64,000 nt of DNA. Origin: Aureimonas fodinaquatilis. Its GTDB lineage: Bacteria; Pseudomonadota; Alphaproteobacteria; Rhizobiales; Rhizobiaceae. How positions within the stretch are numbered: the first letter of the stretch is position 1; the number at the start of each line of letters is the position of its first letter. A program made the translations under genes and the position numbers. Below are positions 1 to 10,654 of the stretch, piece by piece. The stretch covers positions 124,001 through 188,000 of the forward strand of contig NZ_VTWH01000003.1 in NCBI RefSeq assembly GCF_008369445.1, read 5' to 3'. Under the pieces are notes generated by a model. The model searched no databases. It was not told where the DNA came from and was given only the letters and a program-made list of their open reading frames with translations.

Positions 1-1517
1 TGGCCTCCAATGTCCACGCGAATGGGCATGGTTGCGTGACCGAAGTGGCGAAAGCCGCGCAACTGGTCCCACGGCGCATCCGATTGCGGCCGATCAAAGC
101 AGTTTTGCAGAACCAGCGCTGCCAGTGCATAGGCTCGCGCAGGAGGGGCATCATCAGGCACCAGAACGCCCATGTCCCGTTCGATCAGCCCTGTGTCCAC
201 CTGCCCGGCAGCAAATCCGGAATGGCCGGCCAGACGGGTCAGGAAGGCCAGATTGGTGGTCACTCCGGCAATCTCGCTTGCAGCAAGACCCTGTTTCAGC
301 TTGCGCAAAGCGGCCTGTCGGCTGGGGCCATGTGCAATGACTTTGGCAATCATCGGGTCGTAGTAAGGGGAAACCTCGTCGCCCTCCCTCACGCCACTGT
401 CTATGCGCAGATCCTGTTGCAGTGACAGCCGCTTCAACTGGCCGGTCGCGGGCAAAAATCCCCTGCCGGGGTTTTCGGCATAGACACGGGCTTCAAAAGC
501 ATGGCCGTTCAGGCCAATCTGGTCCTGCGTTGCAGGCAGCTTTTCGCCACTGGCAACGCGAAGCTGCCATTCCACCAGATCCAGCCCGGTCACCGCTTCG
601 GTTACGGGGTGTTCGACCTGCAGGCGGGTGTTCATTTCCATGAACCAGAAGCGGTCAGGCAACAGGCCTTCCGACCCATCGACGATAAATTCGATCGTGC
701 CAGCGCCGCTATAGCCAATGGCCTTGGCAGCCCGCACCGCAGCATCGCCCATGGCCGCGCGCATCTCTGCCGTCATTCCGGGAGCCGGGGCCTCTTCAAT
801 CACTTTCTGGTGGCGGCGCTGCAATGAGCAGTCCCGCTCATACAAATGCACGGCATTGCCATGATTGTCGCCAAACACCTGAATTTCGATGTGGCGTGGC
901 GCGGTGATATATTTTTCAATCAGGCAGGCCGCATCGCCAAAGGCTGCGCGTGCCTCGCGCTGCGCGCCTTCCAGCGCAGCAGAGAAATCCTCTGCCCGGT
1001 CCACGCGGCGCATGCCCTTGCCGCCGCCGCCTGCACGAGCCTTGATCAGAACCGGATAGCCAATGCGTGCGGCTTCCTGCGCCAGGAAATTGCTGTCCTG
1101 CTCGGCGCCGTGATAGCCGGGAACCACCGGCACACCGGCCTGTTCCATCAGACGTTTTGCGGCGTCTTTCAGGCCCATGGCGCGTATGGCCGATGCGGAT
1201 GGGCCGATAAACACCAGACCGGCGGTTGTCACCGCATCAACAAATTCAGGATTTTCTGAAAGAAAGCCATAGCCGGGGTGAATGGCCTGAGCGCCGGTTT
1301 TGCGGGCTGCATCCAGTATGGCGTCCATGCGCAGATAGCTTTCTGCCACCGGTGCAGGGCCAATGTGCACAGCCTGATCGGCCAGACGCACATGCTGGGC
1401 GTTGGCATCGGCGTCAGAGTAGACCGCCACCGTGGCAATGCCAAGCCGCCGGGCAGTCCTGATGATCCGAACGGCTATTTCGCCGCGATTGGCAATCAAT
1501 ATCTTGTCAAACATCAT
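1..1517 (-). CDS. mccA: 3-methylcrotonyl-CoA carboxylase alpha (biotin carboxylase) subunit, 3' end cut by window
   Basis: Cytosolic biotin-dependent subunit that carboxylates biotin for conversion of 3-methylcrotonyl-CoA to 3-methylglutaconyl-CoA in leucine degradation. The first 505 codons are present. The biotin-carboxylase N-lobe KILIANRGEIAVRI is at residues 5-18, IHPGYGFLSENPEF follows near residue 80, and the ATP-grasp region comes after that. The C-terminal biotinyl domain lies beyond the left edge. Two adjacent ATG codons (1517 and 1514) could start it; both sit just after the mccB stop, so the genes are co-transcribed. Pyruvate, propionyl- and geranyl-CoA carboxylases share this fold; the mccB and ivd neighbours decide the assignment. 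Confidence 0.93.
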   Translation of the reverse strand, partial: MMFDKILIANRGEIAVRIIRTARRLGIATVAVYSDADANAQHVRLADQAVHIGPAPVAESYLRMDAILDAARKTGAQAIHPGYGFLSENPEFVDAVTTAGLVFIGPSASAIRAMGLKDAAKRLMEQAGVPVVPGYHGAEQDSNFLAQEAARIGYPVLIKARAGGGGKGMRRVDRAEDFSAALEGAQREARAAFGDAACLIEKYITAPRHIEIQVFGDNHGNAVHLYERDCSLQRRHQKVIEEAPAPGMTAEMRAAMGDAAVRAAKAIGYSGAGTIEFIVDGSEGLLPDRFWFMEMNTRLQVEHPVTEAVTGLDLVEWQLRVASGEKLPATQDQIGLNGHAFEARVYAENPGRGFLPATGQLKRLSLQQDLRIDSGVREGDEVSPYYDPMIAKVIAHGPSRQAALRKLKQGLAASEIAGVTTNLAFLTRLAGHSGFAAGQVDTGLIERDMGVLVPDDAPPARAYALAALVLQNCFDRPQSDAPWDQLRGFRHFGHATMPIRVDIGG

Positions 1518-1521
1518 CGCC

Positions 1522-3129
1522 TCACATCCGGAACAGGCCAAAGCGCGTTTCGCCCACCGGGGCGTTCAGCGCAGCGGAAAGCGAAAGTCCAAGCGCGTCG
1601 CGGCTCTTGCGCGGGTCCAGAATGCCATCATCCCACAGTCGTGCAGAGGCGTAGAGCGGGTGGCTCTGACGTTCAAACAGTTCGATCGTCGGTCGCTTGA
1701 ACTCAGTCTCCTCGTCATTGCTCCAGCTTTGGCCGCGCCGTTCCATGCCTTCGCGTTTGACCGTGGCCAGAACGCCCGCCGCCTGTTCGCCGCCCATGAC
1801 TGCAATTCGGGAATTGGGCCAGCTCCATAGAAAGCGAGGTGAAAACCCGCGCCCACACATGCCGTAATTGCCAGCACCATAGGAGCCGCCAACCAGCATG
1901 GTGATTTTGGGAACCGCTGTTGTGGAAACCGCGGTGACCAGCTTTGCGCCATGCTTGGCAATGCCGCCCGCCTCGTAACTGCGGCCAACCATAAAGCCGG
2001 TGATGTTCTGCAGGAACAGCAAGGGAATGCCGCGCTGTGAACACAGCTCAATGAAGTGTGCGCCTTTCATGGCGCTTTCCGAAAACAGCACGCCGTTATT
2101 GGCCAGAATACCCACTGGCAGGCCGTGAACATGGGCGAAACCGCAAACGAGCGTTTCGCCGTAAAGCCGCTTGAACTCATCAAAGCGAGAACCATCGACG
2201 AGCCGGGCAATGACCTCGCGGATGTCATAGGGTGTGCGCGCTTCGGCCGGAACCACGCCAATCAACTCTTCCGGATCGTAAAGCGGCGCTTCAACCGCCT
2301 GCCGCTCCACCGTGTGAACCGGCACAAGATTGAGATTGGCCACAGCCCGCCTTGCCAGAGACAATGCGTGCTCGTCATCTTCGGCCAGATGGTCCACCAC
2401 TCCGGAAAGGCGGGCATGGGTCATGCCGCCGCCCAGTTCTTCCGCCGTTACAACTTCGCCCGTAGCCTGCCGCACCAGCGGCGGACCAGCCAGAAAAATC
2501 GTACCCTGGCCGCGCACAATGATGGTTTCATCACTCATCGCCGGAATGTATGCGCCTCCTGCAGTGCACGAGCCCATGACAACAGCGATCTGTTTTATGC
2601 CACGTGCAGACATTTGCGCCTGATTGAAGAATATCCGGCCAAAATGGTCGCGATCGGGGAACACTTCGTCCTGATTGGGAAGGTTTGCGCCACCCGAATC
2701 CACCAGATAAATGCACGGCAGATTGTTTTCGAGTGCAATTTCCTGCGCCCGAAGATGCTTTTTGACCGTCAATGGATAGTAAGTGCCGCCTTTGACGGTG
2801 GCATCATTGCACACCACCATAACTTCGCGCCCGCAGACCCGTCCAATACCGCAGATCAGGCCCGCACCCGGCACTGCGTCATCATAATGGCCATGCGCGG
2901 TGAACAGCCCGATTTCCAGAAACGGCGAACCCGGGTCCAGCAGCCGGTCCACCCTTTCGCGGGGCAGAAGCTTTCCGCGCGACACATGGCGATCACGCGC
3001 AACCTGTCCGCCGCCCGCCAGCGTGCGCGCCGCCACCTCTTCCACCACGCCAAGCTGGCTCAACATGGAGGCGCGGTTTGTGGCAAAGCTTTCGGAACGG
3101 GGTGAAATCTGTGAAGAAAGAACGGCCAT
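1522..3129 (-). CDS. mccB: 3-methylcrotonyl-CoA carboxylase beta (carboxyltransferase) subunit
   Basis: Carboxyltransferase half of methylcrotonyl-CoA carboxylase; it moves CO2 from biotin to 3-methylcrotonyl-CoA. The 535 residues match the usual family length. Crotonase-like carboxyltransferase motifs are visible: [52 protein letters not shown] and, in the C-terminal lobe, [20 protein letters not shown]. The ATG overlaps the ivd stop by one base and mccA follows after four bases, so ivd, mccB and mccA form one transcript. The acyl-CoA-pocket residues were not analysed individually; specificity rests on overall resemblance and context. Confidence 0.96.
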   Translation of the reverse strand: MAVLSSQISPRSESFATNRASMLSQLGVVEEVAARTLAGGGQVARDRHVSRGKLLPRERVDRLLDPGSPFLEIGLFTAHGHYDDAVPGAGLICGIGRVCGREVMVVCNDATVKGGTYYPLTVKKHLRAQEIALENNLPCIYLVDSGGANLPNQDEVFPDRDHFGRIFFNQAQMSARGIKQIAVVMGSCTAGGAYIPAMSDETIIVRGQGTIFLAGPPLVRQATGEVVTAEELGGGMTHARLSGVVDHLAEDDEHALSLARRAVANLNLVPVHTVERQAVEAPLYDPEELIGVVPAEARTPYDIREVIARLVDGSRFDEFKRLYGETLVCGFAHVHGLPVGILANNGVLFSESAMKGAHFIELCSQRGIPLLFLQNITGFMVGRSYEAGGIAKHGAKLVTAVSTTAVPKITMLVGGSYGAGNYGMCGRGFSPRFLWSWPNSRIAVMGGEQAAGVLATVKREGMERRGQSWSNDEETEFKRPTIELFERQSHPLYASARLWDDGILDPRKSRDALGLSLSAALNAPVGETRFGLFRM

Positions 3130-4292
3130 CAGTCGCTTTCCTTGAACAGTTCCCGACCAATCAGCATACGGCGGATTTCCGATGTGCCAGCGCCAATTTC
3201 ATACAATTTGGCGTCGCGCAGCAGCCGGCCAGTGGAAAATTCGTTGATATAGCCATTGCCGCCCAATGCCTGAATGGCCTGCAGTGCCATTTGCGTGGCG
3301 TTTTCCGCGGCATAAAGAATGCAGCCCGCTGCATCCTTGCGGTTGGTTTCGCCCCGGTCTGCCGCGGCAGCCACCGAATAGACGTAGGAGCGTGAGGCGT
3401 TGAGCGAGACATACATATCGGCGAGCTTGGCCTGCATCAGCTGAAATTCGCCAATGGCCTGCCCGAACTGCTTGCGTTCGTGAACATAGGGCACAACCAC
3501 ATCCAGGCATGCCGCCATAATGCCAAGCGGGCCGGCAGAAAGGACAATCCGCTCATAGTCCAGCCCGCTCATCAGCACGCGCACACCGCCGCCAATTTCA
3601 CCCAGCACATTTTCCACCGGCACTTGGCAATCCTCAAACACCAGTTCGCAGGTGTTGGAGCCGCGCATGCCCAGCTTGTCCAGCTTCTGGGCGGTGGAAA
3701 ATCCCTTCATGCCTTTTTCAATCAGAAAGGCGGTGATGCCGCGTGGTCCGGCATTCGGGTCGGTTTTGGCATAGACCACCAAGGTCGAGGCTTCCGGACC
3801 ATTGGTGATCCACATTTTGGTGCCATTCAGCACAAAATGATCGCCAACCCGTTCTGCCTTCAGCCGCATGCCGACAACATCCGAGCCAGCACCGCTTTCC
3901 GACATTGCCAGCGAGCCGACATGTTCGCCGGTGATCAGCTTTGGCAGATATTTCTGCTTCTGTTCAGCCGTGCCATTGCGGCGGATCTGATTGACGCAGA
4001 GGTTGGAATGCGCCCCATAAGACAGGCCGACCGATGCGGAAGCGCGGCTGATTTCCTCAATGGCCACGCAATGGGCAAGATAGCCCATGGCCGAGCCGCC
4101 ATATTCCTCCTCCACCGTCAGGCCCAAAAGGCCGAGATCGCCGAGTTCGCGCCAAAGCTCATTCGGAAAATTGTTGCTGTGGTCAATTTCTTCGGCCCGG
4201 GGTGCAATGCGCTGCTGTGCAAAGCGGCGTACCATGTCGCGCAGTGCCTCGATTTCTTCCGGATGTCCAAATTTCAGCCCGCCATCATACAT
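3129..4292 (-). CDS. ivd: isovaleryl-CoA dehydrogenase
   Basis: FAD flavoprotein that oxidises isovaleryl-CoA to 3-methylcrotonyl-CoA, the step before the Mcc carboxylase. It has 387 residues, the normal length for acyl-CoA dehydrogenases. The signatures [10 protein letters not shown] (from residue 129) and [19 protein letters not shown] (near the C-terminus) are present. Glu247 in [10 protein letters not shown] sits where isovaleryl-CoA dehydrogenases carry their catalytic base, not the C-terminal Glu of straight-chain enzymes, which supports the specific assignment. The start overlaps the upstream TetR gene by 8 bases and its stop touches mccB, so the four genes read as one operon. Confidence 0.95.
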   Translation of the reverse strand: MYDGGLKFGHPEEIEALRDMVRRFAQQRIAPRAEEIDHSNNFPNELWRELGDLGLLGLTVEEEYGGSAMGYLAHCVAIEEISRASASVGLSYGAHSNLCVNQIRRNGTAEQKQKYLPKLITGEHVGSLAMSESGAGSDVVGMRLKAERVGDHFVLNGTKMWITNGPEASTLVVYAKTDPNAGPRGITAFLIEKGMKGFSTAQKLDKLGMRGSNTCELVFEDCQVPVENVLGEIGGGVRVLMSGLDYERIVLSAGPLGIMAACLDVVVPYVHERKQFGQAIGEFQLMQAKLADMYVSLNASRSYVYSVAAAADRGETNRKDAAGCILYAAENATQMALQAIQALGGNGYINEFSTGRLLRDAKLYEIGAGTSEIRRMLIGRELFKESD

Positions 4293-4908
4293 GCCGCGTT
4301 CCTCCCTGTTCGTCCGGCGCTTTTGTCAAAGCGGGCAGCCCCACGCTTCGCCGCGCCATATTGATGTAAATTTCTTCCACCTCATCGATGGAAAGACGCC
4401 CACCCGGCTTGTACCAGGTGGTTACGCCGGTCAGCATGGCAATCATTGCGCGCGTTGCCACAGCGCTGTCCTCGAGGCAGAACTTCCCGGCACCTGCTTC
4501 GAATATTGCCCTTAACCGGCCCTCATAATTGCGCCGCAGAACTTCCACCGCCGCAAAATTTTCCGGTTCCAGATTGCGCAGTTCCATATAGGCAATGAAC
4601 ACCGCATCCGGCTTCTCAAAGTGAAAGCGAATGTGGAATCGGGCAAAAGCCGTCAGCCTTGCCTCTGCTGTGTCATTGACCGGGTCTGTAACATCCCAGG
4701 CTGCCAGCAACTCGCCCAGATGCCCGGTCATCAGGTCACGCAGAATATCCTGTTTGGTGGCGAAGTGGTTGTACAGGCCGCCGGCACGAATGCCCACCGC
4801 ATCAGCAATTTCCCGCATGGAAACCGCAGCATATCCGCGCGCAGCAAAAAGCCGCTGCGCCTCCTGGCGAATGCTGGCAGCCGTAAAAGAGCCTTTCGTT
4901 TCTGACAT
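4285..4908 (-). CDS. TetR-family regulator of the leucine/isovalerate operon
   Basis: DNA-binding repressor of 207 residues. The N-terminal helix-turn-helix reads [20 protein letters not shown] (about residues 29-48), followed by the variable all-helical ligand domain. It is the first gene of the leftward operon and overlaps ivd, so it probably regulates the operon autogenously. A perfect 16-bp palindrome begins 12 bases upstream of its ATG and is the obvious operator. TetR-type regulators of branched-chain amino-acid degradation are known in proteobacteria, where acyl-CoA intermediates are plausible ligands; the ligand here is not visible from sequence. It might also control the divergent phosphoketolase gene. 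Confidence 0.88.
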   Translation of the reverse strand: MSETKGSFTAASIRQEAQRLFAARGYAAVSMREIADAVGIRAGGLYNHFATKQDILRDLMTGHLGELLAAWDVTDPVNDTAEARLTAFARFHIRFHFEKPDAVFIAYMELRNLEPENFAAVEVLRRNYEGRLRAIFEAGAGKFCLEDSAVATRAMIAMLTGVTTWYKPGGRLSIDEVEEIYINMARRSVGLPALTKAPDEQGGTRHV

Positions 4909-4919
4909 ATTGACCAGCG

Positions 4920-4935
4920 GAATGAACGTTCATTC
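4920..4935. promoter_or_regulatory. Perfect 16-bp palindrome, candidate TetR operator
   Basis: GAATGAACGTTCATTC is a perfect inverted repeat located 12 bp upstream of the tetR start and 112 bp upstream of the phosphoketolase start. Size and symmetry fit TetR-family operators. Binding is inferred, not shown. Confidence 0.7.
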
Positions 4936-5047
4936 ATATTTGCAGTTCGGTCATTTCCTGTCAATCAATCAGCAATTGTTGCATTTTCCCGACATCTCGC
5001 TGTGTTTTAACTCTAGGTTACAGCGTGTGGAACAAGAGGAGCAGGAA

Positions 5048-7444
5048 ATGGCTGACGGCTGGATGGTTGATTTGAATGCGGAACTGAAAGTTCTTTCGGA
5101 TGCGGAGCTGTCCCTGATCCACCGCTACTGGCAGGCCGCCAATTACCTGTCCGTGGGGCAGATCTATCTTCTGGACAATCCGCTTCTCAAGATTCCGCTG
5201 ACCCGCGACCATGTCAAGCCGCGGCTTCTGGGGCATTGGGGCACCACACCCGGGCTGAACTTTATCTATGTTCATATGAACCGCATCATCAATGCCCGCG
5301 ATGAAAACGTGCTTTATGTCTGCGGCCCCGGCCATGGCGGTCCGGGCATGGTGGCCAACACCTATCTGGAAGGCGTTTACAGCGAAGTTTACCCCGATGT
5401 GTCGGAAACCGAGGCAGGACTTGAAAAACTGTTTCGCCAGTTTTCATTTCCCGGTGGCATTCCCAGTCACGCCGCGCCGGAAACACCCGGCTCTATCCAT
5501 GAAGGGGGTGAGCTGGGTTATGCCATTTTGCATGCGTTTGGCGCGGTTTTTGACAATCCGGATCTCGTCGCCGCCTGCGTTGTGGGAGATGGCGAAGCTG
5601 AAACCGGGCCGCTTTCCGGGTCATGGCAATCCATTAAATTTCTCAATCCCGCCCGCGATGGCGCAGTCCTCCCGATTTTGCACTTGAATGGCTACAAAAT
5701 CGCCAATCCGACCGTGCTGGGCCGAATGGATGATGCCGACATTGCCAAAATCTTTTCCGGCTATGGCTATTGGCCCATTTTCGTTTGTGGCGAAGACCCG
5801 CAACTGATGCATCAGGCTATGGCAGCAGCACTGGACAAGGCGTTTGATGAGATTGCCGGCATTCGCAAGAGTGCGCGTGCAGGACAAGCATCCTCTGTGC
5901 GCTGGCCAATGATTGTGCTGCGCAGTCCAAAAGGCTGGACCGGCCCGCGCGAGGTGGACGGCAAGAAGGTTGAAGGGTTCTGGCGCTCGCATCAGGTGCC
6001 GCTTTCCAATGTGCGGGGCAATGCGGACCATCTACAGCAGCTTGAAACCTGGATGCGCAGCTATCGCCCCAGTGAATTGTTTGATGGCAATGGGCAGCTT
6101 ATTGAGGAATTGCGCGCTCTTGCGCCAAAGGGTGACAAGCGCATGGGCGCCATTCCCGTGGCCAATGGCGGGCAGTTGCGCAAAGAGCTTGTCATGCCGG
6201 ACTACCGCGCACTGGCCGTGGATATTGCAAGCCCCGGCGCAGTGGAAGCCGAGTCCACTCGTGTGATGGGCTATCTGCTGCGCGAAGTTGCCAGACTGAA
6301 TGCTGAAACCGCCAATTTCCGGCTGTTCGGCCCGGACGAGACCGCATCAAACCGGCTGGATGCCGTGTTCGATGTGACAGAACGCGCGTGGATGGAAAAA
6401 TGCGAACCCTATGACGTGCATCTGGGGCCGGATGGCAGGGTGATGGAAGTGCTGTCCGAGCATTGCTGTCAAGGCTGGCTTGAAGGCTATTTGCTCAGCG
6501 GCCGGCACGGCCTGTTTTCCTGTTACGAGGCGTTTATCCACATTGTCGATTCCATGTTCAACCAGCATGCAAAATGGTTGAAGGTTTCGCGCGAACTGGA
6601 GTGGCGCGCGCCAATTTCATCCCTGAATTATTTGCTGACCAGCCATGTCTGGCGCCAGGACCACAACGGGTTCAGCCATCAGGACCCCGGCTTTGTCGAT
6701 CTTGTTGCAAATAAAAAGGCAGATATTGTGCGGATCTATCTGCCGCCGGATGCCAACACCCTGCTTTGGGTAACGGACCATTGCCTGCGGACCTATGACC
6801 GCATCAATGTCATTGTTGCCGGCAAACAGCCTGCGCCGCAATGGCTGGCCATGGACGCGGCAGTTGAGCACTGCGAAGCGGGAGCGGGTATCTGGGATTG
6901 GGCCGGAACCGCGAAAGGCAATGAGCCGGATGTTGTCATGGCCTGTGCGGGCGATGTGCCAACTATGGAAACACTGGCTGCGGTGGATATTTTGCGGCGG
7001 GAACTTCCTGATCTGGCCATTCGCGTTGTTAATGTCGTGGATTTGATGACATTGCAGCCTGATACCGAACATCCGCACGGTTTGCCGAAGCAGCAGTTTG
7101 ACGCCCTGTTCACCAATGATAAGCCGGTGATTTTCGCCTATCACGGCTATCCCTATCTGATCCATCGACTGACCTATGCCAGAACCAACCATGCCAATAT
7201 GCATGTTCGCGGGTTCAAGGAAGAGGGCACAACCACCACGCCTTTCGATATGGCCGTGATGAATGAGCTGGACCGTTACCATCTGGCGCTGGAGGCTATT
7301 CGCCGGGTGCCGGGACTTGCCGATAAAGCGGGCCATGTCGTGCAGCAATTGCACGACAAGCTGGCAGAACATCACCGTTACACGCGGGAATATGGTGAGG
7401 ATATGCCGGAAATCACCGGCTGGCGCTGGCCGTATCCCGCCTGA
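5048..7444 (+). CDS. xfp: Phosphoketolase (xylulose-5-P / fructose-6-P type)
   Basis: ThDP enzyme that phosphorolytically cleaves xylulose-5-phosphate (and often fructose-6-phosphate) to acetyl-phosphate plus a shorter sugar phosphate. The 798 residues match the 790-820 of the family. Motifs include [18 protein letters not shown] near residue 60, the ThDP/Mg motif [16 protein letters not shown], and C-terminal [17 protein letters not shown]. The reading frame is open 417 bases further upstream, but that part runs antisense through tetR. The ATG chosen has AGGAG at 5037-5041, six bases ahead. No acetate kinase or phosphotransacetylase is nearby. Its end overlaps the convergent hydroxyacid dehydrogenase by 32 bases. 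Confidence 0.96.
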   Translation: MADGWMVDLNAELKVLSDAELSLIHRYWQAANYLSVGQIYLLDNPLLKIPLTRDHVKPRLLGHWGTTPGLNFIYVHMNRIINARDENVLYVCGPGHGGPGMVANTYLEGVYSEVYPDVSETEAGLEKLFRQFSFPGGIPSHAAPETPGSIHEGGELGYAILHAFGAVFDNPDLVAACVVGDGEAETGPLSGSWQSIKFLNPARDGAVLPILHLNGYKIANPTVLGRMDDADIAKIFSGYGYWPIFVCGEDPQLMHQAMAAALDKAFDEIAGIRKSARAGQASSVRWPMIVLRSPKGWTGPREVDGKKVEGFWRSHQVPLSNVRGNADHLQQLETWMRSYRPSELFDGNGQLIEELRALAPKGDKRMGAIPVANGGQLRKELVMPDYRALAVDIASPGAVEAESTRVMGYLLREVARLNAETANFRLFGPDETASNRLDAVFDVTERAWMEKCEPYDVHLGPDGRVMEVLSEHCCQGWLEGYLLSGRHGLFSCYEAFIHIVDSMFNQHAKWLKVSRELEWRAPISSLNYLLTSHVWRQDHNGFSHQDPGFVDLVANKKADIVRIYLPPDANTLLWVTDHCLRTYDRINVIVAGKQPAPQWLAMDAAVEHCEAGAGIWDWAGTAKGNEPDVVMACAGDVPTMETLAAVDILRRELPDLAIRVVNVVDLMTLQPDTEHPHGLPKQQFDALFTNDKPVIFAYHGYPYLIHRLTYARTNHANMHVRGFKEEGTTTTPFDMAVMNELDRYHLALEAIRRVPGLADKAGHVVQQLHDKLAEHHRYTREYGEDMPEITGWRWPYPA

Positions 7445-8393
7445 TCAGAGCCGCATTAACCGAGGCTGGCGGAATTTCGCCAGCCATGGCGGCGGCAATG
7501 TTGGCCAGAACGATGCGGCCCATTTCCGCTTTCGTCTCCCCCGTGGCGCTGCCCTGGTGCGGCATCAGCACCACATTGTCCAGATTGCCAAAGACCGGAT
7601 TGATTGCGGGCTCGTTCCAGAAAACATCGAGCCCGGCACCGGCTATGGTGCCGTTGGTCAGGGCGGTTATAAGCGCCGCCTCATCCACCACGCTGCCCCG
7701 AGACACGTTGACCAGAAAGCCCTTCCGGCCCAGTGCGGCCAGCATGGCACTGGAAACCAGCCCTTGCGTGGCAGGGTTTGCAGCAATGGCAACCATCAGA
7801 ATGTCGGCCTTTGCCGCCAGTTCCTCGGGCGTTGCCACACGCTCCCATTGCTGCGGTGTTTCCACGGCAGAGCGGTTCCAATAGGCAATCTGCATGTCAA
7901 AGGCGGCTGCGCGCCGCGCAATTGCCTGTCCGATCTGGCCAAGGCCCAGAATGCCTACTGTTTTTCCGGCAAGGCGCGTGCCCAGCGGCAAGGTGGAACC
8001 GGCAGCCCATTGCCCGCTGCGCACCAGTTTCTCGCCCTGGTTCATGTGCCGCAAGGTGGCAATGATCAGGCCCATCGCCAGATCGGCAACATCGCCGGTT
8101 AATACGCCGGGTGTGTTGGTTACATGAATGCCGCGCTGACCTGCATGCGCCAGATCAACTTTGTCCAGCCCGACACCGTTGATGGCAATCACCTTCAAAA
8201 GCGGCAGGCGCTCAACCCATTGTGTGGAAATGCCGACGCCACCACCCGTGGCGACAACACGAAAGTCGTTCAGGCGCTGTTCGATCAGCGGCGCATCTGC
8301 CGGGTTGTGCAGGCGATAGACATCAAATTCGGCGGAAAGCTGCGTTTCCACGTCGTCGATCATCGGTTCGGCAAGGAGAAGAGCGTGTTTCAT
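7413..8393 (-). CDS. D-2-hydroxyacid dehydrogenase (hydroxypyruvate/glyoxylate reductase-like)
   Basis: NAD(P)-dependent D-isomer-specific 2-hydroxyacid dehydrogenase, probably reducing glyoxylate, hydroxypyruvate or a related 2-oxoacid in the cytosol. It has 326 residues. The Rossmann motif [15 protein letters not shown] is mid-protein. The catalytic Arg ([12 protein letters not shown]), Glu (GLDVFWNEP) and His ([12 protein letters not shown]) are all present. The start [10 protein letters not shown] is preferred over a frame 12 codons longer, because the extension looks non-coding and the protein begins like its family. It converges on xfp with overlapping 3' ends. Substrate cannot be decided from sequence. 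Confidence 0.88.
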   Translation of the reverse strand: MKHALLLAEPMIDDVETQLSAEFDVYRLHNPADAPLIEQRLNDFRVVATGGGVGISTQWVERLPLLKVIAINGVGLDKVDLAHAGQRGIHVTNTPGVLTGDVADLAMGLIIATLRHMNQGEKLVRSGQWAAGSTLPLGTRLAGKTVGILGLGQIGQAIARRAAAFDMQIAYWNRSAVETPQQWERVATPEELAAKADILMVAIAANPATQGLVSSAMLAALGRKGFLVNVSRGSVVDEAALITALTNGTIAGAGLDVFWNEPAINPVFGNLDNVVLMPHQGSATGETKAEMGRIVLANIAAAMAGEIPPASVNAALIRRDTASASR

Positions 8394-8586
8394 GAACTGT
8401 GTACACCACGCCGGAACAGCAATTGGCAAGCGGGTATTGCACGGGCGGTTGCCGGGCGCGCAAATGATTCCACATAATGGCAGAATCGGCTATGCATGCC
8501 TTGGGTTGTGATCTTGGAGTGCCTCCAATACCCGGTTATCCGGGACTGTCCGCCCGATTGCCAACCTATTTGGAGGATATGTCCAT

Positions 8587-9699
8587 ATGCAGACAAGAGC
8601 AGCCGTTGCCTGGGAAGCCAACAAGCCCTTAACCGTTGAAACCATTAACATCAGCGGGCCGAAAGCCGGCGAGGTTCTGGTTGAAATCATGGCAACAGGA
8701 GTTTGCCATACGGATGCCTACACTTTGTCCGGGCTGGATTCGGAAGGAAAGTTTCCTGCTATTCTGGGGCATGAAGGTGCGGGAATCGTTCGTGAAGTGG
8801 GCGCCGGTGTAACCAGCGTCAAGCCTGGCGACCATGTGATTCCACTTTACACGCCGGAATGCCGACAGTGCAAAACCTGCCTTTCGCAGCGCTCAAATCT
8901 TTGCACGGCCATTCGCGCCACGCAGGGTCAGGGCATTATGCCGGACGGCACCTCACGCTTTTCCTGCAATGGCGGTGACGTGTTTCATTATATGGGCTGC
9001 TCCACTTTTTCCAACTTTACCGTGCTGCCGGAAATTGCCGTCGCAAAGGTTCGTGAAGACGCGCCATTCGACAAGATCTGCTACATTGGCTGTGGCGTAA
9101 CAACCGGCATTGGCGCGGTTATTTACACCGCGAAAGTTTGGCCGGGCGCCAATGTTGTGGTGTTCGGCCTTGGCGGCATTGGCCTTAATGTGCTGCAAGC
9201 GGCACGCATGGTCGGAGCAGACAAGATCATTGGCGTTGATATCAACCCGGCAAAGGTTGAAATGGCGCGCAAATTTGGCATGACGGATTTTATCAATCCG
9301 GCAGAAATCGGCAATGATCAGGTGGTGCCGGCCATTCTGGACCTGACCGGCGGCGGCGCTGATTTTTCGTTTGATGCCACGGGCAACACCAATGTCATGC
9401 GGCAGGCACTGGAATGCTGCCACCGCGGCTGGGGTGAATCCATCATCATCGGCGTGGCGGAAGCGGGCAAGGAAATATCTACCCGCCCGTTCCAGCTGGT
9501 GACTGGCCGGGTGTGGAAAGGCACGGCCTTTGGCGGCGCGCGCGGCCGCACGGATGTGCCGAAAATTGTCGATTGGTATATGGAAGGCAAAATCAATATT
9601 GATGATCTGATCACCCACACCATGCCGCTGGACGAAATCAACCATGCATTCGACCTGATGCATGAAGGCAAGTCCATTCGCTCGGTCGTGGTGTATTGA
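8587..9699 (+). CDS. frmA: S-(hydroxymethyl)glutathione dehydrogenase (class III alcohol dehydrogenase)
   Basis: Zinc enzyme that oxidises S-hydroxymethylglutathione, formed from formaldehyde and glutathione, to S-formylglutathione; it can also reduce S-nitrosoglutathione. The 370 residues are typical. Catalytic zinc ligands lie in [14 protein letters not shown] and GHEGAG, the four structural-zinc cysteines in [15 protein letters not shown], and the nucleotide site in [21 protein letters not shown] lies about ten bases before the ATG. S-formylglutathione hydrolase follows 69 bases downstream, completing the detoxification pair. The 193-bp upstream region holds a short inverted repeat (CCCGG-ttat-CCGGG) but no recognisable regulator. 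Confidence 0.96.
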   Translation: MQTRAAVAWEANKPLTVETINISGPKAGEVLVEIMATGVCHTDAYTLSGLDSEGKFPAILGHEGAGIVREVGAGVTSVKPGDHVIPLYTPECRQCKTCLSQRSNLCTAIRATQGQGIMPDGTSRFSCNGGDVFHYMGCSTFSNFTVLPEIAVAKVREDAPFDKICYIGCGVTTGIGAVIYTAKVWPGANVVVFGLGGIGLNVLQAARMVGADKIIGVDINPAKVEMARKFGMTDFINPAEIGNDQVVPAILDLTGGGADFSFDATGNTNVMRQALECCHRGWGESIIIGVAEAGKEISTRPFQLVTGRVWKGTAFGGARGRTDVPKIVDWYMEGKINIDDLITHTMPLDEINHAFDLMHEGKSIRSVVVY

Positions 9700-9768
9700 T
9701 ACAGCCAGTCGGGCCTTGACCGACTTGGCCAGGGCCCACACCTGTTAAATGACGTGCAAGCGGAGTGG

Positions 9769-10614
9769 ATGACAGCAATGGATGTAATTTCGACGGCAAA
9801 AGCGCATGGTGGAGTGCAGGGTGTTTACCGGCACCGCTCTCGGACAACCGATTGCGACATGACCTTTGCGGTGTTTGTGCCGGAGCATCAGCCAGGAGAA
9901 AAACTGGCGGTTCTGACCTATCTTTCCGGCCTGACCTGCACGCATCAGAATGTCATGGACAAGGGTGAGTTTCGGCGCGCAGCGGCCAAGCACCGTTTGA
10001 TCATTGTGACACCAGACACCAGTCCTCGCGGGGCCGATGTGCCGGATGAGCCGGACAATTGGCAATTCGGCTCCGGCGCCGGCTTTTACGTTGACGCGAC
10101 GGAAGCCCCTTACAACGCAAATTACCGCATGTATTCCTACATCACCGACGAACTGCCCGCACTGCTGGCCGTGAACTTTCCCGTGGCGACAACGCGGCAA
10201 GGCATATTCGGCCACTCAATGGGCGGGCATGGCGCCATGACCATTGCGCTCAAAAATCCCGATATCTACCGCAGTTGCAGTGCATTTGCGCCCATTGTTC
10301 ACCCGGCCAGGGCAGACTGGTCCCGTCCGGCGTTTGAAAAATATCTTGGGGCTGATGCCAAGGCCTGGCGCGACTATGACACGTGCCTGTTGATTGAAGA
10401 TGGCAAGCGGTTTCCCGGCTTTCTCGTGGATCAGGGAACAGATGACCAGTTTCTTGAAAACGGCCTGCGCCCCGAACTGCTGAAGGCCGCATGCGAGACC
10501 GCGCGTATTCCGCTGACGTTGAATATGCGGGAAGGCTACGACCATTCCTACAATTTCATCTCGACTTTTATGGACGACCACTTAGCATGGCATGCCAAAC
10601 GCCTGAAGCCTTAA
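9769..10614 (+). CDS. fghA: S-formylglutathione hydrolase
   Basis: Esterase-D-family serine hydrolase that converts S-formylglutathione to formate and glutathione. From the chosen ATG it has 281 residues. The nucleophile elbow GHSMGGHGAM carries the catalytic Ser; DQGTDDQFLENGLRPE holds the Asp region and GYDHSYNFI the catalytic His. Three in-frame starts exist (GTG 9754, ATG 9769, ATG 9778). ATG 9769 is preferred because GCGGAG sits just before it, but 9778 also gives a normal family N-terminus. It is co-oriented with frmA, and the lemA start lies about 40 bases after its stop. Confidence 0.95.
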   Translation: MTAMDVISTAKAHGGVQGVYRHRSRTTDCDMTFAVFVPEHQPGEKLAVLTYLSGLTCTHQNVMDKGEFRRAAAKHRLIIVTPDTSPRGADVPDEPDNWQFGSGAGFYVDATEAPYNANYRMYSYITDELPALLAVNFPVATTRQGIFGHSMGGHGAMTIALKNPDIYRSCSAFAPIVHPARADWSRPAFEKYLGADAKAWRDYDTCLLIEDGKRFPGFLVDQGTDDQFLENGLRPELLKAACETARIPLTLNMREGYDHSYNFISTFMDDHLAWHAKRLKP

Positions 10615-10654
10615 GGTGTCTGGCAACATTCAAGGGAATGACGAGGGGATGCTC

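Noticed and set aside
2056-3105. 349-codon open frame on the plus strand
   Set aside because: It is fully antisense to mccB, lacks a ribosome site, and its composition (His/Arg/Ala-rich) is that of a shadow frame in GC-rich DNA.
3480-4364. 294-codon plus-strand frame
   Set aside because: Antisense to ivd; no start signal and no family resemblance.
4631-5047. N-terminal extension of the phosphoketolase frame to 937 codons
   Set aside because: The extension is antisense to tetR; family length and the AGGAG site support ATG 5048.
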